The position numbers and the translations under genes were made by a program. From Bryobacterales bacterium (GTDB lineage Bacteria > Acidobacteriota > Terriglobia > Bryobacterales > UBA6623), in assembly GCA_022824585.1 (NCBI GenBank), contig JAJDZN010000184.1, forward strand, positions 1-45,327: DNA of 45,327 nt. The letters run 5' to 3'. Positions 8,124-17,078 of the stretch are shown here, piece by piece (the stretch's first letter is position 1; each line of letters begins with the position of its first letter). Below the pieces are notes generated by a model. It made no database searches. It was not told where the DNA came from and was given only the letters and a program-made list of their open reading frames with translations.

Positions 8124-9058
8124 GCCCGCATGGGTGCGTCGGCAGGGGTGCGCCGGCTGGCTGCGGCCAAGGTGTTGGACATCAACATCGCGATGGTCAA
8201 GGGCCCGACCCCGCCCGGCACCGGCGTGTAGGCAGAAGCGCACTGGGCCACGTCACCCGGATGAACGTCTCCTACAAGAGTGCTGCCACTCTTGTCGAAT
8301 CCCTCCAGCCGCCGGGGGTCGTGCGCGAAGAGGCGATGTACCGTAGCGGCATCCTGCAAGCGGTTGATCCCGACATCGAGCACCACTGCGCCGTCGCCGA
8401 TGTGTTCCCGCGTCAGCATGGCCGGCCTTCCGGCTGCGGCCACTAGGATTTCAGCCCTCCGGCAAACTGTGGGTAGGTCGGGAGTCCGAGAGTGGCAGAT
8501 GGTGACTGTGGCATGTTCGGCCAGCAGCAGCAACGCGGCCGGCTTGCCCACGATGTTGCTGCGACCGACGACGACGGCATGGCGGCCCTTAATCTGAATC
8601 TGGCTGCGCTTGAGGATTTCAATGAGGCCGCGCGGTGTGCATGGTGCTAGGCAAGCCTGCCCGCTCGCCAGCTTGCCAACGTTGACGGGATGGAATCCGT
8701 CGACATCCTTCTCCGGGGAGACACACCCGAGCACGCGCTGGGCATCGATGTGGCCGGGCAGCGGCAGCTGAACCAAGATGCCGTCGATATCCTCGCGCCC
8801 GTTGAGGTCCTCCACCACTGCCACCAGTTCGGGCGTCGTGGTCTCTGCGGGCAGGCGCAGGGTCTCGGAGTGGGCCCCGATACGGTCGCAGGCGCGGATC
8901 TTGTTTCGGACGTAGATCTTGGAAGCCGGATCGTCGCCGACCAGAATGGCGGCGAGGCCCGGGCGAACGCCGTAACGTGCAGCTTGCTCGACCCGTGAGA
9001 CCAACTCTGCTAGCACGCTGTCGCGGATTGCCTTGCCATCCAGAATGCGCGCGACCAT
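8120..9058 (-). CDS. folD: Bifunctional methylenetetrahydrofolate dehydrogenase/cyclohydrolase FolD
   Basis: The 312-residue cytosolic enzyme interconverts 5,10-methylene-, 5,10-methenyl- and 10-formyl-tetrahydrofolate. The catalytic lysine motif YVRNKIRACDRIG (about 49-61), the segment DGILVQLPLPGHID, the NAD(P)-binding loop VVGRSNIVGKPAALLLL and the C-terminal signature YTPVPGGVGPLTIAML are all present. The length is slightly above the usual 280-300 because of extra residues after the last motif. It is the promoter-proximal gene of a folD-rsgA pair, overlapping rsgA by four bases. Upstream at about 9075-9080, reading leftward, TAAGAT is a possible -10 box. Confidence 0.96.
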   Translation of the reverse strand: MVARILDGKAIRDSVLAELVSRVEQAARYGVRPGLAAILVGDDPASKIYVRNKIRACDRIGAHSETLRLPAETTTPELVAVVEDLNGREDIDGILVQLPLPGHIDAQRVLGCVSPEKDVDGFHPVNVGKLASGQACLAPCTPRGLIEILKRSQIQIKGRHAVVVGRSNIVGKPAALLLLAEHATVTICHSRTPDLPTVCRRAEILVAAAGRPAMLTREHIGDGAVVLDVGINRLQDAATVHRLFAHDPRRLEGFDKSGSTLVGDVHPGDVAQCASAYTPVPGGVGPLTIAMLMSNTLAAASRRTPADAPMRA

Positions 9059-9540
9059 GCCGAAAAGGGAATCTTATCAGACCGTGTCGGCTATACGGTG
9101 GTGGGGGATCGAGTAGCTTGGCACCCTTGGCACCATAGGCATGCACTTGTCCGCCATCCAGAAGGGCGGTCCTTGCATGAACTGCGTTGCGAACTGGGGA
9201 ATCACGCAGGAGGATCCCCGGGGCTCAATCTTGCTTTGCGCGCGGGCGTCCGGCAGAATCACGCGGCGGCTTGCGGTCTTCGTACAGGTTGACGAGAACG
9301 CCTTGGACTGGAACCGAGAGATCGGTTTGGACTCAAACTGCGAAGACGTGCTGCATGCTCGGCGCTGTGGGCACAACGGCGGTCAATGCCACGAGGTTGC
9401 GCGGCGGCCGAGTCGGCGCACTCTCGGCCACAAACCTCCTTCATGATTTGGTCAGCTGGGATCGTTGAGCATATTCGACTGAGGTGGTCGAGGCGGTCTG
9501 GGAGTGGCCATCGCCGCACACAAGGTGAGGTCAGATTCCT
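9059..9540. other. Gene-poor left flank of the restriction-modification island
   Basis: No frame in these 482 bases gives a recognisable protein; frames of 86-101 codons exist on both strands but have mixed, low-conservation-looking composition. A nine-base tandem duplication CTTGGCACC occurs at 9117-9134. The right part begins the lower-GC DNA of the restriction island. It holds the folD promoter region and otherwise looks like decayed or junction DNA. Confidence 0.4.
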
Positions 9541-10773
9541 TCAGTTGGGGCTATGGGCTAGTTGGCGGACTTCCTCAATAAACTCGCCCAAGGTCTGGAC
9601 TTCAGTTCGAACGCGACTTGGGAAGCGACTTTTCAACGGTGCCGGAACAACGAGTTTGACACCAGACTCGGCCATCTCCTTGTATTGCGATTCCGAAACG
9701 CCCTCCTGAACGGTCAGCAGATGCGTCCGCGAGAGCTTTCGGTCAGCCTCGTTCAAGACCTGTCTCCAGCGGTCCCGACAAGTTGTCTTTACTGCAAGCA
9801 TGCGGAGCCGAGCGTCAGGAAAGCTCGGGTCTAGATATGCGGCTTCCGAGGGAAAAACGAAATCCGGCCTCCGGCCCCGGGGGGTCACTATTTGGTGCGC
9901 GAAGTGCTGATTCTCCAGCAGGCCCTCTTCCTTGAAAATCTCCCGAGCATGGATCTCAAGTGAGCGTCCCGATCGAGCCTTGCGGCGCTGCAAGATCGAT
10001 TGCGCTAGGTTCAGGAATGCATCCATGTCCTCGAATCCCTGCCTGATCTTTGGCAGTTCCACTGCTTCCTCGACGCTGCGGTACAACTCGTACTCGCATT
10101 CGCGTCGCTTGATGAGCCTCCCGTCCGGAGGAAGCGAGCTATACGTCTTCAAATCCCACGACTTCTGGGCCAGTTCCGTGCCCGAAGGGTATTCTTGCAG
10201 CCATTGCGAAGGGATCTCGCTCGGATCAAGCCAACAGTCCTTACGAAACTTCTTGGCAGCGAAATCAGAATCCGTGTCCGGGTGCGGAACTAGTAGCGTG
10301 CTGGTGCCTGGCTCAACCGGGCCGATCCGGCTTTCCATCAGTTCCTCGTCCGATTCATTCCGACAGACCCAGACGTTGCACTGTGCCTCGCTGACTGGAG
10401 TGGCTTCCGAGAACGCGAAAACGACCACTGCCCCCGTGCTCTCCGGATCCAGTAGGGCCGAGGCATGACCGCCCAAGCCAGTTATCCGCGTTTCGTCTCT
10501 TGTTCCAGAGCGAAACCTGTTGTTGTACCAGACAGCCCGCACCCGACGGTGATCGTCGTGAGAGTCGATATAGAGGTCAAGCCAAGTGTCCGGGTTCACT
10601 GCGTCCGGCCTGTCTAGGGCAGGGAACAAGCCGAACAGGAATCGCTTCGGCAAGTAAGGGCCTGCCTGATGAGTCCCGTTAGCGAGCGTGTCGTTCCCGG
10701 ATAATCGCTTTACGTACCAGTGCATACCCCGACGCGAGTGGCCATCGAGCCATTCCTGCAGATCAATCGGCAT
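9541..10773 (-). CDS. EcoRII-type restriction endonuclease (type IIE, predicted CCWGG)
   Basis: The 410-residue protein resembles EcoRII along its whole length. The N-terminal effector-binding domain has YVKRLSGNDTLANGTHQAG and RVRAVWYNNRF. The C-terminal PD-(D/E)XK nuclease domain starts near 275 (RSGRSLEIHAREIF) and contains RPDFVFPSEAAYLD, LRMLAVKTTCRDRWRQVLNE and LLTVQEGVSESQY. The D304, Y313 and K329 spacing matches the family core as I recall it. EcoRII-type enzymes cut before CCWGG and need a second site as effector; the same specificity is inferred here. The gene lies 115 bases downstream of the cognate methyltransferase on the same strand, an order that lets the methylase be made first. 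GC content is well below that of the neighbours. Confidence 0.92.
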   Translation of the reverse strand: MPIDLQEWLDGHSRRGMHWYVKRLSGNDTLANGTHQAGPYLPKRFLFGLFPALDRPDAVNPDTWLDLYIDSHDDHRRVRAVWYNNRFRSGTRDETRITGLGGHASALLDPESTGAVVVFAFSEATPVSEAQCNVWVCRNESDEELMESRIGPVEPGTSTLLVPHPDTDSDFAAKKFRKDCWLDPSEIPSQWLQEYPSGTELAQKSWDLKTYSSLPPDGRLIKRRECEYELYRSVEEAVELPKIRQGFEDMDAFLNLAQSILQRRKARSGRSLEIHAREIFKEEGLLENQHFAHQIVTPRGRRPDFVFPSEAAYLDPSFPDARLRMLAVKTTCRDRWRQVLNEADRKLSRTHLLTVQEGVSESQYKEMAESGVKLVVPAPLKSRFPSRVRTEVQTLGEFIEEVRQLAHSPN

Positions 10774-10888
10774 CGGAAGAACCCTCCATCGATTTGCGCT
10801 TGCTATCTCGAGACCACCAGAACGCGCCTCGCCTCATCCAACGGCACGCTAGGAGCGATCCAGCCGCCGACTGCCGGGCATATCAACA

Positions 10889-12160
10889 TCAGCCATGGAG
10901 CGGAAGCCTCTGCTGACGGAAAGCGATACCTGCAGGCTCCGGTATCTCAAGCCACGGGGCCATCAGGCGGGCGACCGCCGCGACGCACGGTACAACGACG
11001 GAATTGCCGAACTGGCGGTAGGCCTGTGTGTCCGACACGGGAATGGTGAACTCGCGACCGCCCGGGCTATCGAAGCCCATCAGGCGCGCACATTCTCTCG
11101 GAGTCAGTCTACGAGGATTTCCTAGCTCCTGCGCTACCAGAATCTCGGAACCGTCCTTGTGGTATCGAGCGGAGAGTGTTCGCGACACGTCCTCCCGACC
11201 GACCAAGCCGAACCCGAACCCGTTTCCGGCCGCCCTGTGCTTCTCGGCATAGGACTGAAGATAGCTCCACAGGTGATCCGACAACGTGTATTTGTCTGCG
11301 ACTCTTGCTTCCGGTCCCACCGTATACGGTTCCTCCGAATCTTCGGACCCATCCTCAGGGTGGAGCACTGCCCCCAGATTTGGCCCATTGATCACGCTGG
11401 GGACCTCAAGGTCATCGAAGTCGAAGCCGTTTGGCTCTCGGAATCCGACGATGAAGATCCGCTCCCGGTGCTGAGGCACCCACGATCGCGCATCCAAGAC
11501 CTTCCAGTAGACCCGATAGCGAAGATCCTCGGTCAGGGTCCGGTGGATAACCCGAAACGTTCTACCTTTGTCATGGTTGACAAGATTCTTCACATTCTCG
11601 AGCACAAATGCGCGAGGACGATGCGCTTCAATGATCCGGGCCACATCAAAGAACAACGTCCCTTGTGCCTCGCAGCGAAAACCGTGAGGCTTGTTTAGGG
11701 CATTCTTCTTGGAGACTCCCGCGATTGAGAATGGCTGGCACGGAAAGCCGGCGAGTAGAACATCGTGCTCAGGGATATCATTGACATCGACCTGGGTGAT
11801 GTCGCCATCGATCTCATGCTCGCAGCGATAGTTGGCAAGATAGGTGACCTTCGAAAACTTGTTCCACTCGCTTGTGTAGACACACTTTCCTCCGAGAGGC
11901 TCGAATCCTCGCCGTAGACCCCCTATGCCTGCGAACAGGTCGATGAATCGAAACGTCTCGAGTTCTTGGCCAATAGAGCGAACGCTATCAACCACGCTAC
12001 GAAGGTAGTGAAGTGCGGCCGTGCGGGGCACACCCTCACCACGGTCCCAGCGATAGATGGTTCGGGCGGAAAACCCGAGGTGATCTGCGAGTTCGTCAAT
12101 CGACAGATTAGCTCGCCTTCGCAGGTGGGAGAAGTCGGAACTGTGCGAGTGAGATTCCAT
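10889..12160 (-). CDS. Dcm/M.EcoRII-type DNA (cytosine-5) methyltransferase with N-terminal HTH
   Basis: From the chosen ATG (12158-12160) the protein has 423 residues. Residues 17-45 form a helix-turn-helix (LSIDELADHLGFSARTIYRW). The C5-methyltransferase motifs follow in order: I, FIDLFAGIGGLR (72-83); IV, GFPCQPFSIAG with catalytic Cys141; VI, ENVKNL; VIII, QHRERIFIVGF; IX, RTLSARYHKDGSEILV; X, QFGNSVVVP. It should methylate the internal cytosine of CCWGG and protect DNA from the adjacent EcoRII-like nuclease. In M.EcoRII and M.SsoII the N-terminal HTH represses the enzyme's own promoter; the same role is inferred here. An in-frame ATG at 12211 is possible, but it would place the start upstream of the promoter-like elements. 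Confidence 0.93.
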   Translation of the reverse strand: MESHSHSSDFSHLRRRANLSIDELADHLGFSARTIYRWDRGEGVPRTAALHYLRSVVDSVRSIGQELETFRFIDLFAGIGGLRRGFEPLGGKCVYTSEWNKFSKVTYLANYRCEHEIDGDITQVDVNDIPEHDVLLAGFPCQPFSIAGVSKKNALNKPHGFRCEAQGTLFFDVARIIEAHRPRAFVLENVKNLVNHDKGRTFRVIHRTLTEDLRYRVYWKVLDARSWVPQHRERIFIVGFREPNGFDFDDLEVPSVINGPNLGAVLHPEDGSEDSEEPYTVGPEARVADKYTLSDHLWSYLQSYAEKHRAAGNGFGFGLVGREDVSRTLSARYHKDGSEILVAQELGNPRRLTPRECARLMGFDSPGGREFTIPVSDTQAYRQFGNSVVVPCVAAVARLMAPWLEIPEPAGIAFRQQRLPLHG

Positions 12161-12190
12161 GATCGAGCCACGCTCTGGGTATATTTTTGA

Positions 12191-12219
12191 CATTACGGCA
12201 ATTGTTGTCACGTGTCAAG
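12191..12219 (-). promoter_or_regulatory. Probable promoter of the methyltransferase-nuclease operon
   Basis: Reading leftward, a consensus -35 TTGACA occupies 12219-12214. A 17-base spacer separates it from TAATGT at 12196-12191. The hexanucleotide palindrome CACGTG (12210-12215) overlaps the -35 box and could be a binding site for the methyltransferase HTH. The ATG follows about 30 bases downstream. The local DNA is strikingly AT-rich for this window. Confidence 0.5.
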
Positions 12220-12962
12220 TGTTTTGTCGTTATGGTGAGAAAATATCGGACAAGGCGATGAAATTACGTAACTGCAACACTCTCCTGCAGGTTTGGCGAA
12301 TGGGGATGCGCTGAACTGAGGTGACGACAACATGCAGTGCCCCTCCGTAATCTTCATTCGGTTGCGCGCAAGGTGCTGCTCTCCGGGTGCCCGCGTTGCT
12401 GGTCCGACAGGAATCATGTCCGAGCTTACCGACCCACAAGCGTTGCAGTTGGCAGGGATCGACACCCCAAGCTATGGCCGGGATCGCCACGGCTAGGCGA
12501 CCGAGCCCAATCAATTCTCGACGAGCCCTGTCAGCCGATTGAGGGAAGCGGAGCACCGCCGACTACGGTGACGCTTCCATGGTGTCGCAACGCTCGCCCT
12601 CACGCCGAGGGTGGGGCAAGAAGCTTGGGTTTGCGTCCTCGGAATCCAGAGTCTGCAGAAACCACACTTCGCTTTGCAGATCAGCTTCGGAATACTGCGA
12701 AGCTATCACGCGGGCGGTGGTGTTAGTGCTTCGCACCATCACGAGCGGCGTTGCAACCGAAGCATGCGGAACAGGCCGTCGGACTCTACGAGAGAGAACG
12801 GCCGGAGTGGTGCAGACACCGCCTTGGACGGCGTGAGCGCATTCTGCCCCACAGCGAGAATTCTGTCCGATTCGGGGGCGTTCCTGTGGTCTTCTGGTAA
12901 TAGGGAGCACCTTGATGGGCGTGCTGCCGACACCCGTGACGACCCCGGCGGCGATCGGATAG
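12220..12962. other. Gene-poor right flank of the restriction island
   Basis: These 743 bases hold several open frames of 80-136 codons on both strands, none with a recognisable motif, consistent composition or good ribosome binding site. I could not identify a transposase, integrase, tRNA or clear repeat. GC content rises rightward toward the Anbu cluster. The region must include the promoter of the rightward ATP-grasp gene at 12963. It looks like integration-junction or decayed DNA. Confidence 0.4.
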
Positions 12963-14417
12963 ATGAATTTCAACTCCTACGACACGGAAGGATTTTACGA
13001 CGAGCTATTCCACGCCGATGGCACGCCGCGCGGCAAGTTCCGCCTCCTCGTGGACCGGATCAACTCCCTGCCCGAGGGCGACTTCCAGCGACGGCAGCGC
13101 GCCGCCGAGCGCAACCTGATGCACATGGGCATCACGTTCAACGTCTACGGCGATGACCGCGGCCAGGAGAAGATCTTCCCGTTCGACCTCGTGCCACGCT
13201 TAGTCACGGCCGAGGAGTGGGAGTGGATCGACCGGGGCCTGCGGCAGCGCATCCACGCGCTGAACCTGTTCATCGACGACGTCTACCACGACCGCAAGGT
13301 CATTCGGGACGGTGTAATTCCCGAAGAGATTGTCCTCTCCGCCCAAGGGTTCCGCGAGCAGTGCATCGGCCTGAAGCCGCCGCAGGGGGTCTGGTGCCAC
13401 GTCACCGGCACCGACCTGGTTCGCGACTCCGACGGACAGATCTACGTGCTGGAAGACAACCTGCGGGTTCCCTCCGGCGTCTCCTACCTGCTGCAGAACC
13501 GCGCGGTGCTAAAGCAGACGTTTCCGAAGGTCTTCCGCGGGTTGGGGGTGCGCCTGGTGGCGGACTACCCCGGTCGGTTGCTCGCCATGCTCGAGGACGT
13601 GGCGCCAGCTGACGCCGAGCGGCCCCAAGTGGCGGTCGTGACGCCGGGACCTTTCAACTCGGCCTATTTCGAACACTCGTTCCTTGCCCAGCAAATGGGC
13701 GTCGAATTGGTGGAGGGGCGCGACTTGGTCGTCGAAAACGACACGGTCTATATGCGGACCACCGCCGGCTTGGAGCGCGTCCATGTCATCTATCGCCGCA
13801 TAGACGATGACTTCCTTGACCCACAGGTGTTCCGCCCCGACTCCTTGCTCGGCGTTCCCGGAGTCATGGATGCGTACCGCAAGGGTCGAGTCACGCTGGT
13901 GAACGCGCCCGGCACGGGCGTAGCCGACGACAAGGTGATCTACGCCTACGTGCCTGAGATCATCCGCTACTACTTGGGCGAGGACGCCGTCATTCCCAAC
14001 GTGCCGACGTACATGTGTTGGGATCCCCAGCAGCGCCAGCACGTGCTGGAGAACATCGAGCGGCTGGTAGTCAAGCCCGCGAACGAGTCGGGTGGCTACG
14101 GACTGCTCATCGGTCCGCACGCCAGCGAGAGCGAGCACGAGGAGTTTAGGCGGAGGATTCTCGCGAACAGCCGCAACTACATCGCCCAGACCACGCTGTC
14201 GCTGTCGCGCGTGCCGACCTTGGTCGAAGGCCGCTTCGAAGGCCGCCATGTCGATCTGCGGCCATTCATTCTGTACGGGCGCGAGATCTTCGTGCTGCCG
14301 GGCGGCCTGACCCGCGTAGCCTTGCGCAAGGGGTCTTTAGTGGTGAACTCATCGCAAGGCGGCGGGAGCAAGGACACATGGGTGCTGGCGTCCGGTAAGG
14401 ACGTTGCAAATGCCTAG
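12963..14417 (+). CDS. Circularly permuted ATP-grasp protein of the Anbu cluster
   Basis: The 484-residue protein matches the circularly permuted ATP-grasp family (DUF404/DUF407). It begins [20 protein letters not shown] and has the family stretches [38 protein letters not shown] and [19 protein letters not shown], with a metal-binding end at [20 protein letters not shown]. Such proteins are predicted ATP-dependent peptide or amine ligases, but to my knowledge no substrate is established. It is the first gene of a four-gene group with alpha-E, Anbu and transglutaminase proteins, a linkage described by comparative genomics. The ATG at 12963 gives the usual N-terminus of the family. It lies next to the restriction island but has the high GC of the core genome. 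Confidence 0.93.
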   Translation: MNFNSYDTEGFYDELFHADGTPRGKFRLLVDRINSLPEGDFQRRQRAAERNLMHMGITFNVYGDDRGQEKIFPFDLVPRLVTAEEWEWIDRGLRQRIHALNLFIDDVYHDRKVIRDGVIPEEIVLSAQGFREQCIGLKPPQGVWCHVTGTDLVRDSDGQIYVLEDNLRVPSGVSYLLQNRAVLKQTFPKVFRGLGVRLVADYPGRLLAMLEDVAPADAERPQVAVVTPGPFNSAYFEHSFLAQQMGVELVEGRDLVVENDTVYMRTTAGLERVHVIYRRIDDDFLDPQVFRPDSLLGVPGVMDAYRKGRVTLVNAPGTGVADDKVIYAYVPEIIRYYLGEDAVIPNVPTYMCWDPQQRQHVLENIERLVVKPANESGGYGLLIGPHASESEHEEFRRRILANSRNYIAQTTLSLSRVPTLVEGRFEGRHVDLRPFILYGREIFVLPGGLTRVALRKGSLVVNSSQGGGSKDTWVLASGKDVANA

Positions 14418-14469
14418 TCGCGCTTGGCTGCGCACGGGCAGGGAAATCTGAGGAGCCGGGACACGCCAG

Positions 14470-15447
14470 ATGCTGAGCCGCGTAGCAGAGTCCGTCTATT
14501 GGATGAGCCGCTATATCGAGCGCGCCGAGAACGTGGCTCGTCTCGTCGAGGTCAATGAGCACCTCATGCTCGACCTGCCGCCCGGCCTGCCGCCGCAGTG
14601 GGGTCCGTTGGTCGAGATCACTGGCGACGCCGAAGCGTTCAACAAGGCCTACAGCGCCGCGGACCAAGAAGAGGTGTGCTGGTTCCTGACGTTCGATCCC
14701 AACAATCCCAACTCGATCATCTCCTCGTTGCGGTCCGCGCGCGAAAACGCCCGCTCGATTCGCGAGATCCTCTCGTCAGCGGTGTGGGGCGAGATCAACG
14801 AGGCGTATCTGTACGTCGAGAGTCAGGCCAAGGTTAGCAACGAAGTTTCGTACGACTTCCTCCGCCACGTCGTGCGCGCCAGCCACAGCGTCGAGGGGGC
14901 GACCAATGCAACCCTGTCGCACTCCGAAGCGTGGCACTTCAGCCGCATCGGGCGCCTCTTGGAACGGGCGGACAAGACCACGCGCATCGTCGACATCCGC
15001 TACTTCATGCTGCTGCCCACTCCCGCCGACGTGGGCAGCCCCACCGACGACTTGCACTGGACGGCGGTCCTGCAGTCTGTGAGCGCTCTGGAGATGTATC
15101 GGCAGCGGCACGGCATGGTCCGACTCGACAAGACCGCCGAATTCTTGATCTTGGATCCGGAATTCCCGCGATCGGTGAGGAACTGCCTGCGGCGCGCTGA
15201 CGAGTCGCTCCACGCCATCACGGGCTCTCGGCCGGGAACCTTTCGCAATCTTGCCGAGCGCCGTCTCGGACGGCTCGTGTCGAGCCTTGACTATACTGCT
15301 GTAGACGAGGTGATCATTGAGGGCCTGCATGAGTTTCTGGACCAGCTGCAGGTCGGGCTCAATCAGACCAGCGAGGCCTTGCAGAGTTCATTCTTTGCCC
15401 CGCGAGTCACGAGCGGGGCCGGATCAGCGGGAACTGTCTTGACATGA
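14470..15447 (+). CDS. Alpha-E domain protein (DUF403)
   Basis: The 325-residue protein starts with the very characteristic MLSRVAESVYWMSRYIERAE and is predicted all-helical. Later conserved parts include ISSLRSARENARSIREILSS, WHFSRIGRLLERADKTTRIVD and LLDPEF-like ILDPEFPRSV. Alpha-E proteins always accompany circularly permuted ATP-grasp and transglutaminase genes. They are thought to take part in making or modifying a peptide, but their biochemical role is unknown. The gene begins 52 bases after the ATP-grasp stop, and its end overlaps the Anbu gene by four bases (ATGA), which implies translational coupling. Confidence 0.94.
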   Translation: MLSRVAESVYWMSRYIERAENVARLVEVNEHLMLDLPPGLPPQWGPLVEITGDAEAFNKAYSAADQEEVCWFLTFDPNNPNSIISSLRSARENARSIREILSSAVWGEINEAYLYVESQAKVSNEVSYDFLRHVVRASHSVEGATNATLSHSEAWHFSRIGRLLERADKTTRIVDIRYFMLLPTPADVGSPTDDLHWTAVLQSVSALEMYRQRHGMVRLDKTAEFLILDPEFPRSVRNCLRRADESLHAITGSRPGTFRNLAERRLGRLVSSLDYTAVDEVIIEGLHEFLDQLQVGLNQTSEALQSSFFAPRVTSGAGSAGTVLT

Positions 15448-16199
15448 CGTTTTGTCTCGGAATCAACGTGCAAGACGGCTTGGTCGGGATCGCCGACACC
15501 AGGCTGACGTCAGGCAACGAGTGCCTCACAGCCCGAAAGGTCACCACTTACGAAACAGACGAAGGTGCGCTTTTCGTCATGACATCGGGGTTGCGCTCTA
15601 TACGGGACAAGGCGCTCACATACTTTGAAGAGGCGCTGGCCGAGAGTGACGAGCCCTTTACCAAGCTCTACCAGGTCGTCAACCTCTTTACCGGCCAGGT
15701 GCGCCGAGTGTCGCGCGAGGACAAGCAGTCTCTGGTGGATGGCGGGCTATCGTTCGACATGAAGGCATTGATCGGCGGTCAGATGAGGGACGACCAGAGG
15801 CACAAGCTGTATCTCGTCTATCCGGAGGGCAACTGGGTCGACACGGGCCGGGCGACACCGTATCACGTGATTGGCTCGACGGGGTATGGCAAGCCGATCC
15901 TCGACCGTACCCTGACATACGCGGACTCGATGCGGCACGCCTTCAAGGCGGGCTGCCTGGCATTCGACTCCACGCGCATCAGCGCGGCCGACGTTGATTT
16001 CCCGATCGATGTCGTGCTGTATGCGCCCAATTCGTTCCGCGTCGTCGAGCACCGCTTCCAGAAGGACGACCTTGCCTCCATCTCGAACTGGTGGCAGGAG
16101 CACTTGCGCATCACGATGCGCGACCTGCCCGGGGAGTGGCTGGAGGAAGCCTTTGCCAAGCTGGCTCCGAACGGGGACTGCGAGAGCGGCCAGCCCTGA
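15444..16199 (+). CDS. Anbu, proteasome-related N-terminal-nucleophile peptidase
   Basis: The 251-residue protein begins MTFCLGINVQDGLVGIADTR. Removing the initiator Met would expose Thr1, the nucleophile of proteasome beta-type peptidases. The Asp of ADTR and the Lys of TARKVTTYE fit the Asp17/Lys33 catalytic partners. Later family parts are FVMTSGLRSIRDK, IGGQMRDDQRHKLYLVYPEG and HVIGSTGYGKPILDR. Anbu is the ancestral beta-subunit homologue that forms open, helical or ring-like assemblies; its natural substrates are unsettled. No Clp/AAA unfoldase gene is adjacent. Its place between alpha-E and transglutaminase genes is the canonical Anbu arrangement. Confidence 0.93.
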   Translation: MTFCLGINVQDGLVGIADTRLTSGNECLTARKVTTYETDEGALFVMTSGLRSIRDKALTYFEEALAESDEPFTKLYQVVNLFTGQVRRVSREDKQSLVDGGLSFDMKALIGGQMRDDQRHKLYLVYPEGNWVDTGRATPYHVIGSTGYGKPILDRTLTYADSMRHAFKAGCLAFDSTRISAADVDFPIDVVLYAPNSFRVVEHRFQKDDLASISNWWQEHLRITMRDLPGEWLEEAFAKLAPNGDCESGQP

Positions 16200-16219
16200 T
16201 CCCCGCGGCAGTGCCGAGC

Positions 16220-17071
16220 ATGCGCTTCGTTGCGAGCCACACGACGCGGTTTCGCTATAGCAAGCCGGTATATTTGGAGCCGCACGTCATTCGGCTCAGG
16301 CCCAGGTGCGACGGCTTCCAGCGCCTGCTGCGATTCCGGCTCAGGGTGACCCCGGAACCGGAATTGCTCAGCGAAGGTTTGGATGTCGAGGGCAACCTCG
16401 TTGCGCATGCGTGGTTCTCGGGCCTCACGCAGACCTTGGATATCACCAGCGAGTTCGAGGTCGAAACGCTGCGGATCAATCCATTCGACTACGTGGTCAT
16501 TGGCGAGGGCACGGCAAGGCTGCCCTTCGAGTATTCCGTGGCCGTGGGCGGTCGCCTCGCGCCGTCGCTGGCGCGGCCGGCCGGGGCCGACCCTGCCGTC
16601 GACGAGTTCATACGCCCGATCCTCACTCGGTCCGGGCGCGAGCCGCTGGCGTTCCTCAGCGTGCTCAACCAAGCGATTCACGAAGCGTGCACTGTGACCG
16701 TGCGTGAGCACGGCGAGCCGTTGCTGCCCGCTCAGACTCTGGCCGCCGAGCGGGTCGCCTGTCGCGACCTCGCCGTCCTCTTCATGGACTGTTGCCGTGC
16801 CGCCGGCATCGCCGCGCGATTCGTGAGCGGCTACCAAGAGCAAGGATCTGGCAGCCGCTTTATGCATGCTTGGGCGGAGGTGTACCTGCCGGGCGGGGGC
16901 TGGCGTGGATACGACCCCACGCAGGGCTTGGCGGTAGTCGACCGGCATGTAGCGGTGGCGGCTGGGAATTCGCCTTCCGAGGCCAGCCCCATACAGGGCA
17001 GCTTCCGGGGGGACGCCGAGGCCGCGCCGCTGAAGGCCGAGATCCGGATCGGCCGGCCAGTCAACAGCTAG
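16220..17071 (+). CDS. Transglutaminase-like cysteine protease of the Anbu cluster
   Basis: The 283-residue protein has an N-terminal beta-rich domain (MRFVASHTTRFRYSKPVYLE) typical of bacterial transglutaminase-like proteins, followed by a papain-like core. The catalytic triad is visible as Cys181 (VACRDLAVLFMDCCRAAG), His216 (FMHAWAEVYLP) and Asp232 (WRGYDPTQG). The family may hydrolyse or transfer peptide amides; in this cluster it probably trims or crosslinks the peptide made by the ATP-grasp protein, which is inference. The frame is open to 16091, but the ATG at 16220, 20 bases after the Anbu stop, gives the standard N-terminus. A perfect inverted repeat spans its stop codon. Confidence 0.93.
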   Translation: MRFVASHTTRFRYSKPVYLEPHVIRLRPRCDGFQRLLRFRLRVTPEPELLSEGLDVEGNLVAHAWFSGLTQTLDITSEFEVETLRINPFDYVVIGEGTARLPFEYSVAVGGRLAPSLARPAGADPAVDEFIRPILTRSGREPLAFLSVLNQAIHEACTVTVREHGEPLLPAQTLAAERVACRDLAVLFMDCCRAAGIAARFVSGYQEQGSGSRFMHAWAEVYLPGGGWRGYDPTQGLAVVDRHVAVAAGNSPSEASPIQGSFRGDAEAAPLKAEIRIGRPVNS

Positions 17072-17078
17072 CCGGCCG
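17050..17078 (+). terminator. Inverted repeat across the transglutaminase stop codon
   Basis: CGGCCGGC at 17050-17057 is matched by its exact complement at 17071-17078, with a 13-base loop that contains most of the TAG stop codon. It is a strong GC stem at the end of the Anbu cluster. There is no following T-run, so rho-independent termination is uncertain. Confidence 0.4.

Noticed and set aside
8124..8243. Longer rsgA start
   Set aside because: These codons lie inside folD in another frame, and the ATGA overlap at 8120-8123 gives the normal N-terminus.
9077..9376. Leftward frame of 99 codons between folD and the endonuclease
   Set aside because: It has no recognisable motif, no good ribosome binding site and overlaps an equally open rightward frame.
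12563..12973. Leftward frame of 136 codons beside the Anbu cluster
   Set aside because: The composition is irregular with no family motif, and it overlaps other open frames and the ATP-grasp start.
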